Below are positions 26,398 through 34,861 of a DNA stretch of 64,000 nucleotides, one piece after another. The position numbers were made by a program, and so were the translations under genes. Every line of letters begins with the position of its first letter. The first letter of the stretch is position 1. This DNA comes from Mesorhizobium sp. YM1C-6-2 (GTDB taxonomy: Bacteria > Pseudomonadota > Alphaproteobacteria > Rhizobiales > Rhizobiaceae), in contig NZ_RCIZ01000001.1 of NCBI RefSeq assembly GCF_003666685.1, positions 930,001 to 994,000 of the forward strand, given 5' to 3'. The notes below the pieces were generated by a model. It had not been told where the DNA came from. It saw nothing but the letters and a program-made list of their open reading frames with translations, and made no database searches.

Positions 26398-27110
26398 GCA
26401 GCCACATGCTTGAGATCGAGGGCCTGTCCAGTTGGTATGGGTCCATTCGGGCGCTCGAAGACGTTTCGATCAACGTGCCGGCCGGCAAGATCGTGACGCT
26501 GCTCGGAGCCAACGGGGCCGGGAAATCGACGACCCTCAAGTCCGTGTTCGGTTTGATTGCCCAGCGCTCGGGGCGTATCCGCTTTGACGGAGAGGACATT
26601 ACCTCAATGGAACCGGGGGCCATCGTGCGTCGTGGCCTGGCGATGGTGCCTGAAGGGCGACGGATCTTCGGCGATCTGACTGCTCGGGAAAACCTCGAGG
26701 TAGGGGCAGTGACCGTGCCCGATCGGCAAGAAGTAGGCCGTCGGCTGGAGCGGGTGTTCACGCTCTTTCCGCGCCTGAAAGAACGCGCCAGCCAGGCTGG
26801 CGGGACATTCAGCGGCGGGGAGCAGCAGATGCTCGCCATCGGGCGCGCGCTCATGGCCGGCCCGCGCTTCATTATGTTCGACGAGCCATCCATGGGACTG
26901 GCGCCTATCATCGTCAATCAGGTGTTCGACATCATTCGCACGATCGCTGCGCAAGGCACGACGGTCCTCCTGGTCGAGCAGAACGCGCGTAAGGCACTGC
27001 AACTGGCCGATTTCGCCTACGTGTTGGAGGTAGGCTGCATTGCCATGCAAGGCCCCGCACGCGAGTTACAAGACGATGATCGCGTCAAGCAGATCTATCT
27101 CGGGGGCTAA
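26394..27110 (+). CDS. HAAT ABC ATPase, LivF type (malonate-type island)
   Basis: A 238-residue ATPase closing the five-gene transporter. Walker A GANGAGKST at 38-46, signature FSGGEQQ, Walker B FIMFDEPSMGLAP, and a LivF-type VEQNARKAL H-region. Unusually Walker B has Phe-Ile-Met-Phe rather than four Leu/Ile, which is tolerated in this family. The amidase gene starts 48 bp downstream on the same strand. Confidence 0.93.
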   Translation: MSSHMLEIEGLSSWYGSIRALEDVSINVPAGKIVTLLGANGAGKSTTLKSVFGLIAQRSGRIRFDGEDITSMEPGAIVRRGLAMVPEGRRIFGDLTARENLEVGAVTVPDRQEVGRRLERVFTLFPRLKERASQAGGTFSGGEQQMLAIGRALMAGPRFIMFDEPSMGLAPIIVNQVFDIIRTIAAQGTTVLLVEQNARKALQLADFAYVLEVGCIAMQGPARELQDDDRVKQIYLGG

Positions 27111-27158
27111 GGCAGGGATCGCTGCCTATGGCTGGCACGCAAAGGAAGGCAGGATGAC

Positions 27159-28586
27159 ATGAGCGGATCGCAGCCGCTATGGAGGCTGGCAGCTACGGAT
27201 GCCGTCAAACATCTGCTCAGCGGTGAGGTCACGCCGACCGAATTGGTGGAAGCCGCCTACGCCCGTATCGAAGAGGTGGATGGCATCGTCAACGCTTTGC
27301 CCACGCGCTGTGTGGAGCGCGCGCAAGCTCGGGCTGCGGAACTGGAAAAGCAGGCGCCGGACGAGCGTGGATTGCTGGCGGGTCTGCCGATCGTCATCAA
27401 GGATTCGATGGAAGTGGCAGGGGTGCGGACGACGTTCGGCTCCAGGGCTTTCAGGGAGCATGTCCCGGCGATTTCGGATTACTGCGTCGAACGCCTCGAA
27501 GCTAACGGCGGGATCGTGATCGCGAAGTCCAACACGCCTGAATTTGAAGCCGGCGCCAATACCTTTAACGATGTCTTCGGCGCGACGCTAAATCCATGGG
27601 ACACGCGGTTGACGGCAGGGGGGTCTTCGGGCGGCTCCGCTGTGGCGATCGCCACAGGTATGGCCTGGCTGGCCCAGGGATCGGATTTCGCCTGCTCGTT
27701 GCGCTGCCCGGCAAGCTTTTGCGGAGTAGTGGGACTTCGTCCGACGCCTGGCCTGCTTGGCCGCGGGCCTCGCCCGAACCCCTTCGACCCCTTATCGGTC
27801 GTCGGACCGATGGCGCGTTCGGTGGAAGATATAGCTCTGGCGATGGAGGCTATGGTGGGCTTCGAGCCGCGCGATCCACTTTCGGCTCCGGGTGCGCAGT
27901 CTTTATTCAGCAAGTCCAGTGCTAAGGGTACCCGGCCAGCCAGGATATCCGCTTCCGTGGATCTGGGCATAACACCCGTTAGCCGCTCAGTTCGTGCTTC
28001 TTTTGGTGAGGCTGTCGAGCGCATGCGCAGCGCAGACTTTACCATCGAACCTGCGGCGCCTGTTCTGGACGGGCTTCACGAGGCTTTCCGTACGTTGCGC
28101 GCCGCGCAGTTCGCGATCGCGTGGGGAGAGACGCTGCCGCGCTGGCAGGATGATCTGCGAGAAGCTGTAAGATGGAACATCGAGGCCGGCTTGAAACTGA
28201 CCGGAGCGCAGATCGCCGATGCCGAGAGGATACGGGCGCAATTGCGGAAACGAATGCTGTCGTTTCTCGAACACTATGATTTTCTAGTGACGCCCTCGGC
28301 GATTGTGCCGCCGTTTCCGATCGACCAACAGTTCGTCACGGAGTGCGACGGGACTGCATTTCCTGACTACATCGGCTGGATGGCGATCGGCTACGCGGTG
28401 TCCATTGCCGGCCTGCCGGCGTTGTCGCTGCCGTGCGGCAAAACGAGCGACGGGATGCCGTTTGCGATCCAGATCATTGGGGCTCCCTATAGCGAGCCAA
28501 CCCTACTGGCTTTTGCCCACGAATTACAAAACGTCTTCCCGCCGAACCTGACACCGATCGATCCGAGGGCCCCGCCTGCCAATTGA
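27159..28586 (+). CDS. Amidase-signature family hydrolase (malonamidase/ureidomalonase candidate)
   Basis: A 475-residue amidase-signature enzyme hydrolysing an amide C-N bond by a Lys/cis-Ser/Ser triad. The triad is visible: K81 in IVIKD, S156 in GGSSGGS and nucleophile S180. The block around the nucleophile reads GSDFACSLRCPASFCG where relatives have GSDxGGSxRxPAxFCG, so the two glycines before the serine are Ala and Cys. It lies between a transporter and malonyl-CoA enzymes, so release of malonate from malonamate or ureidomalonate is a fair hypothesis; malonamidase E2 of Bradyrhizobium and ureidomalonase belong to this superfamily. It lacks the C-terminal domain of full allophanate hydrolases. 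Confidence 0.85.
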   Translation: MSGSQPLWRLAATDAVKHLLSGEVTPTELVEAAYARIEEVDGIVNALPTRCVERAQARAAELEKQAPDERGLLAGLPIVIKDSMEVAGVRTTFGSRAFREHVPAISDYCVERLEANGGIVIAKSNTPEFEAGANTFNDVFGATLNPWDTRLTAGGSSGGSAVAIATGMAWLAQGSDFACSLRCPASFCGVVGLRPTPGLLGRGPRPNPFDPLSVVGPMARSVEDIALAMEAMVGFEPRDPLSAPGAQSLFSKSSAKGTRPARISASVDLGITPVSRSVRASFGEAVERMRSADFTIEPAAPVLDGLHEAFRTLRAAQFAIAWGETLPRWQDDLREAVRWNIEAGLKLTGAQIADAERIRAQLRKRMLSFLEHYDFLVTPSAIVPPFPIDQQFVTECDGTAFPDYIGWMAIGYAVSIAGLPALSLPCGKTSDGMPFAIQIIGAPYSEPTLLAFAHELQNVFPPNLTPIDPRAPPAN

Positions 28587-28648
28587 AGGGATGCATCCGC
28601 GCCGCACATTTTCCATAACCGGGCATCCTTGCCCATGGGAGCAGTGGA

Positions 28649-29995
28649 ATGGCCACGATCTCGTTTTTCACGGACATGATCCAGCAAATCACCGAGCGCG
28701 GGCGCACCCTCATCGTTCGCTCTCGGGATGAATTGCGGACCCCTCCCGATCTTGCACAAGGCGCCGAAGATGTTTTGTCGAGCAAGGGAGAGGCTTCTGG
28801 TGTGGCGCGGTCGAAGTCCCTGCTCGAAGCCTACGCAGGAGCCGGCGCCGAAAAGCGCCAGATCTTCCTTCAGACTCTGGCGGGGGTATTCGGGCCGGAC
28901 ACAAAATGGATGGAAGAAGCGATCGAAAATTATCGCAGGGAACCCGGGCCGGCGACGGCGCTTGCATTGCATAAGGCAGCGGAGCCGCGCCGGCAGGAAC
29001 TGTTCCGCCGTCTGAACCGGGTCCAGGGCGGCACTCTCGCGTTGGTGCGCATGCGCGAAGATCTGCTTGAGATTAGCAAGCAGCCGGGCATGGCGGAAGT
29101 CGATAACGATTTCTGGCACCTGTTCAATTCATGGTTCAACCGGGGCTTCCTGGTGCTTAGTCGCCTCGACTGGACGGCGCCTGCGCATGTCCTGGAAAAG
29201 ATCATTCGCTACGAAGCCGTACACCGGATCGGCAATTTCGAGGATCTGCGCTTGCGCCTCGCTCCTCAGGATCGGCGCCTCTATGCGTTTTTCCATCCAG
29301 CCCTCGTCGACGAGCCGTTGATTTTCGTCGAAGTGGCGCTCATGCGTGAAATACCCGGCAGTATCGATGCTGTCCTGTCTCCCGAACGACAAGAACTACC
29401 AGCCGGAAATGCTACCACGGCCGTCTTCTATTCCATTTCGAACTGCCAGAAGGGGCTGGCCGGCGTTTCCTTCGGCAATTTCCTGATCAAGCAGGTGGTC
29501 GAAGAGCTTCGGCGCGACCTTCCGATCTTGTCAACCTTCGTTACCCTGTCGCCAATTCCGGGTTTTCTCGCATGGCTGGCGGCCGAACAGGCCGATGAGC
29601 AATCGAGATACCTCACCGCGCGCTATCGGGAACGCCTTGCCGACTTGGGGCCGTTCGACGGCAGGCAACTGCAGCCGGACTCGCACGACCTGTTTTCAGA
29701 ACTGGTGGCCCTGTATCTTCTCAAGGCCAAGGACAAGCAGGGTCGGCCGCTCGATCCAGTTGCCCGTTTTCACCTAGGCAACGGAGCGCGGCTGGAACGC
29801 ATTCATCCCCATGCCGACAATTCCCGCAAAGGGCTGCTGCAATCGGCCGGATTCATGGTGAGCTATCTCTACGACCTCGACGCGATCGAGCGTAGCCATG
29901 AACTCTTCGTCGAAACCGGACAGATCGTCACCTCCAACGAGGTCCGGCATCTGGCGCAACGCACAGGCGTATCGCACCTAGCTGTTGCTCTCTAG
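28649..29995 (+). CDS. matA: Malonyl-CoA decarboxylase
   Basis: Decarboxylates malonyl-CoA to acetyl-CoA. The 448-residue protein has the N-terminal helical MCD domain (about 60-165: FLQTLAGVFGPD, NPGLA-like region and WLNFSHWFNRGFL-like FNSWFNRGFLVL) and the C-terminal GNAT-like catalytic domain with GVSFGNFLIKQVVEEL and the family hallmark TLSPIPGF at about 295-302. It is followed 53 bp later by malonyl-CoA synthetase. The pair equals matA-matB of the rhizobial malonate operon; the usual malonate carrier matC is replaced here by an ABC transporter. Confidence 0.93.
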   Translation: MATISFFTDMIQQITERGRTLIVRSRDELRTPPDLAQGAEDVLSSKGEASGVARSKSLLEAYAGAGAEKRQIFLQTLAGVFGPDTKWMEEAIENYRREPGPATALALHKAAEPRRQELFRRLNRVQGGTLALVRMREDLLEISKQPGMAEVDNDFWHLFNSWFNRGFLVLSRLDWTAPAHVLEKIIRYEAVHRIGNFEDLRLRLAPQDRRLYAFFHPALVDEPLIFVEVALMREIPGSIDAVLSPERQELPAGNATTAVFYSISNCQKGLAGVSFGNFLIKQVVEELRRDLPILSTFVTLSPIPGFLAWLAAEQADEQSRYLTARYRERLADLGPFDGRQLQPDSHDLFSELVALYLLKAKDKQGRPLDPVARFHLGNGARLERIHPHADNSRKGLLQSAGFMVSYLYDLDAIERSHELFVETGQIVTSNEVRHLAQRTGVSHLAVAL

Positions 29996-30048
29996 CGTCA
30001 CGGTTCGACCCGAACTACCTGATTCAAAAAATCGCCAAGGACAGTTTC

Positions 30049-31566
30049 ATGCCAAAGCACCAATTTTCCTCCCTTATCGGGCGAACAGATCGCGAAGGGA
30101 AAACCTTCATGCGAATGCTGGACGGCAAGGCCGTAACCTACGAGGATTTACGTGAGGGATCGGCGCGCTATGCGAATGCGCTACGCTTACTCGGAGTCAA
30201 AGTGGGCGATCGCGTCGCGGTGCAGGTAGAAAAGAGTGTCGATGCGGTCCTGCTCTATGCTGCCTGCCTGCGCGCCGGGATCGTCTATCTGCCCTTGAAC
30301 GTAGCATATACTATGGCCGAGCTGGACTACTTCATCGAGGATGCTGAGCCCGCGCTCGTGGTGTGCAGGCCGCAGTCCATCGGAGCGATGCGTACGCTTT
30401 GTGCGAAAAGAAGTGTTGCGGCCTGTGAGAGCCTGGACGATCTTGGCGGCGGTTCGCTTGCGGAGCTGGCTGCCTCGCAGGATGTCCGGTTTTCCGACGC
30501 CCTCTGCGAGGAGCAGGACCTTGCTGCGATCCTCTACACTTCGGGAACGACGGGGCGTTCGAAAGGCGCTATGCTTTCATACGGCAACCTCGCCTCCAAT
30601 GCCAAAGTTCTGTCGCAATACTGGGGGTTCCGCGAAGCGGATATTCTTATCCACGCCCTACCCATTTTCCACACCCATGGCCTGTTCGTAGCGATAAACG
30701 TCACTCTGTTTGCCGGCAGTTCGATGATTTTCATGCCAAAGTTCGAACTGGATCTTATACTGGCGGCTTTGCCCGAAGCTACGGTGCTGATGGGTGTTCC
30801 CACTTTCTATGCCCGCCTTCTGCAGAGTAGTGCTCTTGACCGCGAACGATGCGCGGGAATGCGGCTTTTCGTTTCGGGATCGGCCCCACTTCTGGCAGAT
30901 ACCCACAAGCAATGGCAGGCTCGCACCGGCCATGCCATCCTGGAACGCTATGGCATGACTGAGACGAATATGATCTCCTCCAATCCGCTCGAAGGTGAGC
31001 GGATTGCGGGTTCGGTGGGCTTTCCTTTGCCTGGGGTGGAATTGCGGATTGCTGATCCGGCTACCGGAAAGCCGCTGCCGCAGGGGGAGATCGGGGTCAT
31101 CGAAGTTCGCGGCCCGAACGTGTTCAAGGGGTACTGGCGCAACCCGGAAAAGACCGCGATGGAATTCCGAGACGACGGCTTCTTCATCACGGGTGACCTC
31201 GGGACGATCGACAAGAAGGGCTATGTGCAGATCGTTGGCCGGGGCAAGGACCTCATCATCACGGGCGGCTACAATGTCTATCCAAAGGAAATTGAGACAG
31301 AAATAGACAATCTGGAAGGAATATTCGAATCCGCGGTGGTTGGGGTGCCGCACAGCGATTTCGGGGAGGGCATTGTCGCCGCCGTTGTGATGCAGCCAGG
31401 CCATGCGGTAACGGAAGCCGCCATCTTAACAAAGCTGAAAACCACACTTGCGGGTTACAAGATTCCGAAGCGTGTGTTCTTTGTTCCGGAGTTGCCCCGT
31501 AACACAATGGGAAAAGTCCGGAAGGAAACACTGCGAAATGACTTTTCTGAAGTTTTTTCGGTTTAG
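30049..31566 (+). CDS. matB: Malonyl-CoA synthetase
   Basis: An acyl-adenylate-forming ligase that activates malonate with ATP and CoA. The 505 residues match MatB length. The AMP-binding P-loop YTSGTTGRSKG is near 163-173, ERYGMTET near 302-309, the ITGDLG motif near 381 and the C-terminal catalytic lysine in NTMGKVRKE near 487. MatB rather than a general acyl-CoA ligase is inferred from the adjacent malonyl-CoA decarboxylase and from the PIFHTHGLF segment seen in MatB proteins. It is the last gene of the island's forward operon. Confidence 0.92.
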   Translation: MPKHQFSSLIGRTDREGKTFMRMLDGKAVTYEDLREGSARYANALRLLGVKVGDRVAVQVEKSVDAVLLYAACLRAGIVYLPLNVAYTMAELDYFIEDAEPALVVCRPQSIGAMRTLCAKRSVAACESLDDLGGGSLAELAASQDVRFSDALCEEQDLAAILYTSGTTGRSKGAMLSYGNLASNAKVLSQYWGFREADILIHALPIFHTHGLFVAINVTLFAGSSMIFMPKFELDLILAALPEATVLMGVPTFYARLLQSSALDRERCAGMRLFVSGSAPLLADTHKQWQARTGHAILERYGMTETNMISSNPLEGERIAGSVGFPLPGVELRIADPATGKPLPQGEIGVIEVRGPNVFKGYWRNPEKTAMEFRDDGFFITGDLGTIDKKGYVQIVGRGKDLIITGGYNVYPKEIETEIDNLEGIFESAVVGVPHSDFGEGIVAAVVMQPGHAVTEAAILTKLKTTLAGYKIPKRVFFVPELPRNTMGKVRKETLRNDFSEVFSV

Positions 31567-31654
31567 TAGCTGGTATGATTATAGAAGTACGGTGCTGGTT
31601 TCTGACACAGGGCCATAAAGTGGATTGCAGCTAAGCGCGGCTGCCAAATCAATT

Positions 31655-31768
31655 CTAGAAAAGCGAGAGGGCGATCACGCTCGAACTGTCGACGCAGGAA
31701 TAGGTGTCGTCATAGCTAAGCGATGATGTCACGACGACCGCAAGCATATATAACGACAGCAGCAACAT
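31655..31768 (-). CDS. 37-residue hydrophobic peptide
   Basis: A 37-codon frame on the minus strand starting 12 bp downstream of the LuxR-type stop. GGGAGGAG is placed ideally six bases before the ATG, which is the strongest evidence for translation. The N-terminal half is one hydrophobic helix (about residues 2-17), then a short Asp/Tyr/Cys segment and a second hydrophobic end. It could be a small membrane protein under control of, or partnered with, the LuxR regulator. No family is recognised. Confidence 0.5.
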   Translation of the reverse strand: MLLLSLYMLAVVVTSSLSYDDTYSCVDSSSVIALSLF

Positions 31769-31780
31769 GCTTCTCCTCCC

Positions 31781-32872
31781 TCAATATTCAACTGAAAATT
31801 CGCCCAGTCGCCGGATCAGTTCCGCCTGCCGGATCACGCCCAGCTTGCCGAAGATCGTTTTGAGCCGCGTGCGTGCGGTCTCGTAGGCAATCTTCTCCGC
31901 GTCCGCCGCGTCGCGCAGCCGCATTCCCTGATCTAGCCGCAGCGCGAGCCGGATTTCGGAAGGCGTCAGGGCAAAGCGGTCGCGCAGGATTGTCTCGAGC
32001 GTCGTCTCGCGCGCCGGCTGGACTTCGATCGACAGCAAGACGTCGGCATAGGCGCGCAGCCCGCAATTCATGGTGCGCATGGGCAGAGCCCTGGCGAAGG
32101 CGATGTCGCCTGGCTGGCTGGGGCTATGCAGGGCCACCGTATCGTTGATCCGTTCACCGTTCGCCGCGGCCGAGATCAGTACCTGCAACCGGTAGTCACA
32201 GTTGTCGAGCGCATGGACCCGGCCGCTTCGGATGCCGACGAAACGACCGACCAGGGCAAGGAATGCGGGCGAACCATGCTGCAGGCGGCCGTCAACTCCC
32301 AGCCATGCATGTGCCGGACCGGCATCGCTGAGTACGTCGACAAGGCCCGTCGCCAGTTGCGCCTGGGCTTTCAGCGCATAGGCAACCGATCTGCGCACCT
32401 GCTCGATGTTGCGCGACACCAGATCGAGCTCGGAACCCCAGTATTCCCCTTTCCTGTGTGAACGTTCGAAACTGACGACCAGGAACGACTCCGGCGCGAA
32501 AGGGATGAACGTTCCCGCATAGTGCATACAATCGTACCAGCGCGCGAATTCTTGTTCGAAGTGATCGCGCGCGATCTCGACCGGGGTAAAAAGCCGCCAA
32601 TCCGTCAGCAAGCCGACGGGGCCGGACCGCGCATGTTCGAGGCCCCGTCCCATACGCGGGTTCCGTTCGTGCCAGCCTCCCGCGACGACCTTGGCAAGGA
32701 CTTCCTCGCTGCCGCGCGAAGCGAACGCATGCGTTCCCCGCGGCGTCACGAGATAGGCAAATCCATGATCGGCGTTAAATTGGCCAGCGATCGAACGCAA
32801 GGCATCCGGCCACGATTCAAAGTCCTGCGTGGCATCCAGAAGAATATCGGATGCCGACTCCCCCTGCTGCAT
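31781..32872 (-). CDS. LuxR-type helix-turn-helix regulator
   Basis: A 363-residue regulator. The last 65 residues form a LuxR-type helix-turn-helix (LTPSEIRLALRLDQGMRLRDAADA, then ARTRLKTIFGKLGVIRQAELIRRL). The upstream 290 residues look like PAS/GAF-like sensory folds but I cannot assign a named domain or ligand. The ATG at 32872 is preferred over an upstream GTG at 32944 because a GGGGGGA stretch precedes it and the intervening residues look non-coding. It is convergent with matB, so it need not control the malonate island. Confidence 0.82.
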   Translation of the reverse strand: MQQGESASDILLDATQDFESWPDALRSIAGQFNADHGFAYLVTPRGTHAFASRGSEEVLAKVVAGGWHERNPRMGRGLEHARSGPVGLLTDWRLFTPVEIARDHFEQEFARWYDCMHYAGTFIPFAPESFLVVSFERSHRKGEYWGSELDLVSRNIEQVRRSVAYALKAQAQLATGLVDVLSDAGPAHAWLGVDGRLQHGSPAFLALVGRFVGIRSGRVHALDNCDYRLQVLISAAANGERINDTVALHSPSQPGDIAFARALPMRTMNCGLRAYADVLLSIEVQPARETTLETILRDRFALTPSEIRLALRLDQGMRLRDAADAEKIAYETARTRLKTIFGKLGVIRQAELIRRLGEFSVEY

Positions 32873-33045
32873 GGAGCATTGTCCCCCCACAACGGCTCCA
32901 GCATTACATGACCGCCTGTCGAGAGCAACCGCGCTCGAGCCCACCCAACCGGGTCAATGCACGCCCATCTCCCGGCAAGTCCCGTCTTCGGATCGATGGG
33001 TGGATCGGAGCGGCCATTCACAAGCGCCGAGGCATCCCAGAATGG

Positions 33046-33396
33046 TCAGTTCGGGCACGGACCGGTGGCAAATCTGCATTGGTTGCTGTTGTAGGCAGAG
33101 GCTTCGCAGACCCACCATGTGATGTCGTCGTCGCCCGCTACGTTGGTTACGTAGATGGCTCCCGGTCCGATCTGGTCGGACAGGTTCCGGTGGGGCCGCC
33201 GCGTACCGCAATATTGCATTCTGACGGATGATTCGCAGACATTCACCACATAGATGTAGTCCCTCCGGCGATCCACCTTGATGCAATCGCCCATGCCGCC
33301 GGCCTGCGCGCTCTGTACACCTGTCAGCTCGCCGCCCGCGATCTGGCCGGTCAGAGTCAGGCCCGCCACACCGAGAAGCATCAACAACCTCTTCAT
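33046..33396 (-). CDS. Small exported Cys-containing protein
   Basis: A 116-residue protein with a clear Sec signal peptide (KRLLMLLGVAGLTLTG..., cleavage near QSAQA, residue 32) and six cysteines in the mature part (C38, C54, C63, C97, C107, C114), suggesting three disulfides in the periplasm. Mature text includes CIKVDRRRDYIYVVNVC and DDITWWVCEA. GGAGGGGGAC gives a strong ribosome site for the ATG at 33396; the frame upstream is an artefact. No family recognised. It is divergent from the broken protease gene. Confidence 0.72.
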   Translation of the reverse strand: MKRLLMLLGVAGLTLTGQIAGGELTGVQSAQAGGMGDCIKVDRRRDYIYVVNVCESSVRMQYCGTRRPHRNLSDQIGPGAIYVTNVAGDDDITWWVCEASAYNSNQCRFATGPCPN

Positions 33397-33529
33397 GTCC
33401 CCCTCCGTCGATAATGCCGATTGGCGACATCTAAGGAGAACAGACGATCGCCACAGCTCCCATTTGGGGTGTCGGCGAGCGTGCCAGCCGCGCAATGTGA
33501 CACCCGGGTTCCGATCAAGTGGAGGGTAC

Positions 33530-33810
33530 TTGAGAAAACTGGCAATGATCGCTGTGTTCACCGCGGCCACACTCGCTGCTGCCGCACCTGCCGTTGCTGC
33601 AAGCTTTCGGCCAGAAAGACTGGTCGTTTCGAGTGTCGTCCACCAGGTCATCGTCGGCGGCGAGGCCGAGGACGATCCGGTCATCAAGCGAACTGTGGTG
33701 CATCTTCTGCGGAAGATCAGCAAGGGAACCGGCAACTGCACGACAGCTGCAATCGCGCCTCGCGTTTGCTGACGACCGCGCATTGCTTCATAAAGTTGGC
33801 GGCAGTCTGA
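33530..33810 (+). pseudogene. Frameshifted, truncated trypsin-like (S1) serine protease
   Basis: From a TTG at 33530 (GGAGGG five bases upstream) an 80-codon frame encodes a signal peptide and then QVIVGGEAEDDP, the activation motif IVGG of S1 proteases, and CTTAAIAPRV. A stop follows at 33770. In another frame the text continues as LLTTAHCF (33766-33789), the S1 catalytic-histidine motif, then stops at 33810. A single-base shift near 33764-33767 therefore breaks the gene, and the Asp and Ser parts of the triad are absent. The next 248 bases (to 34058) show no recognisable remainder. Confidence 0.75.
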
Positions 33811-34058
33811 ATACGGTCCCGCCTGCGCGCTGCGCGTTGGCTGTCAGCTTCAAATGGAAACCTCGATGGCACGGTGGAACGAGGCTTGCGACAATCTCTA
33901 CTGAAAGGTCAATCTTCAGGCCATACAATATCCTCACGATTCGTAGTATTCAGGCGTCTCGATCGACCCTTGGATGTGAGGTGTTGGCGCGCGGTGCGGT
34001 AAGGATACGCAGCTCGCGAAAATCCTGAAACTTCGTCGCTGACGGTTCGAGGAAAACC

Positions 34059-34538
34059 ATGGTTAGCCCATTGATGACCGTCATTACCTTCGCAGCGACG
34101 CTTGGCAGCGGGCTGATGGCCGGCCTGTTCTTCGTCTTCTCAGCCTTCATGATGACGGCGCTGTCCAAGCTCGGCGCTTCCCAGGGCATCGCTGCGATGC
34201 AGTCGGTGAACGTCACGATCCTCAATCCGCTTTTCCTGATCGTGTTCATGGGAACGGCAGTGCTCAGTCTCGTGACGGCAGTCGCCGCCATCTGGAACTG
34301 GAGCGCGGATGGCTCGGGCTGGCTGCTCGCCGGCAGCCTGCTCTATCTCGTCGGCATCCTGGCAGTGACGATGCTTTTCAACGTACCGCTCAACGACGCG
34401 CTTGCCGCCGTCGATCCGGCGAGCGGGGAGGGCGCCGCCCTGTGGGAGCGCTATCTCGACGTGTGGGTGAAATGGAACCATGTGCGCACGGTCTCCGGAC
34501 TTTGTGCACTGGCGGCATTCATAATGGCGCTGCGCTAG
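34059..34538 (+). CDS. DUF1772 (anthrone oxygenase-like) membrane protein
   Basis: A 159-residue protein with four hydrophobic helices and the DUF1772 pattern: an N-terminal SGLMAGLFFVFSAFMM helix, AMQSVNVTILNPLFL in the middle, and a conserved WVKWNHVRTVSGL near the C terminus. Bacterial members have no established reaction; the anthrone-oxygenase label comes from fungal relatives. It ends convergently with the SelT/W-like gene, overlapping it by four bases. Confidence 0.82.
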   Translation: MVSPLMTVITFAATLGSGLMAGLFFVFSAFMMTALSKLGASQGIAAMQSVNVTILNPLFLIVFMGTAVLSLVTAVAAIWNWSADGSGWLLAGSLLYLVGILAVTMLFNVPLNDALAAVDPASGEGAALWERYLDVWVKWNHVRTVSGLCALAAFIMALR

Positions 34539-34861
34539 AGACCATCAGTTTTCGGCGGCTCCGACCGCTCGTCGCCCTTGCGGTCTGCATGGCCGAGATC
34601 ACGCTCTGGATCGATCACGTCGCGCACGAGCTGCTTCAGCTTCGCGGCGTCGGGGAAACCGCCGTCACGCTTGCGGTCCCAGATCGTCCGGCCGTTGCAT
34701 GTAATGATGAAGACGCCGCCGGTGCCGGGAACGAGCACAACCTCGCCAAGGTCGGTACCGAAGGTGGAGAGAAGCTCCTGGGCCATCCAGCCGGCGCGCA
34801 ACAGCCACTGGCACTGCGTGCAGTAGGTGATGCGGACGACCGGCAGGGCGCTTTCGTTCAT
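34535..34861 (-). CDS. SelT/SelW/SelH-family Rdx protein
   Basis: A 108-residue thioredoxin-like protein with the CxxC redox motif C14-T-Q-C17 ([10 protein letters not shown]) near the N terminus, as in the Rdx family; bacteria use Cys where mammalian SelW/SelT have selenocysteine. [12 protein letters not shown] is the conserved second strand. Function is undefined. The stop of yebC overlaps its start by four bases, so they are likely cotranscribed. The C-terminal tail (about 85-108) is polar and probably disordered. Confidence 0.87.
   Translation of the reverse strand: MNESALPVVRITYCTQCQWLLRAGWMAQELLSTFGTDLGEVVLVPGTGGVFIITCNGRTIWDRKRDGGFPDAAKLKQLVRDVIDPERDLGHADRKGDERSEPPKTDGL

Noticed and set aside
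21835-28586. The DUF1989 gene plus amidase as a guanidine or urea/allophanate degradation cluster.
   Set aside because: There is no biotin carboxylase, only one DUF1989 copy, and the amidase lacks the allophanate hydrolase C-terminal domain. The malonyl-CoA genes point elsewhere, though this cannot be fully excluded.
34059-34538. Naming the DUF1772 protein an anthrone oxygenase.
   Set aside because: That activity is from distant fungal relatives and no polyketide genes are nearby.
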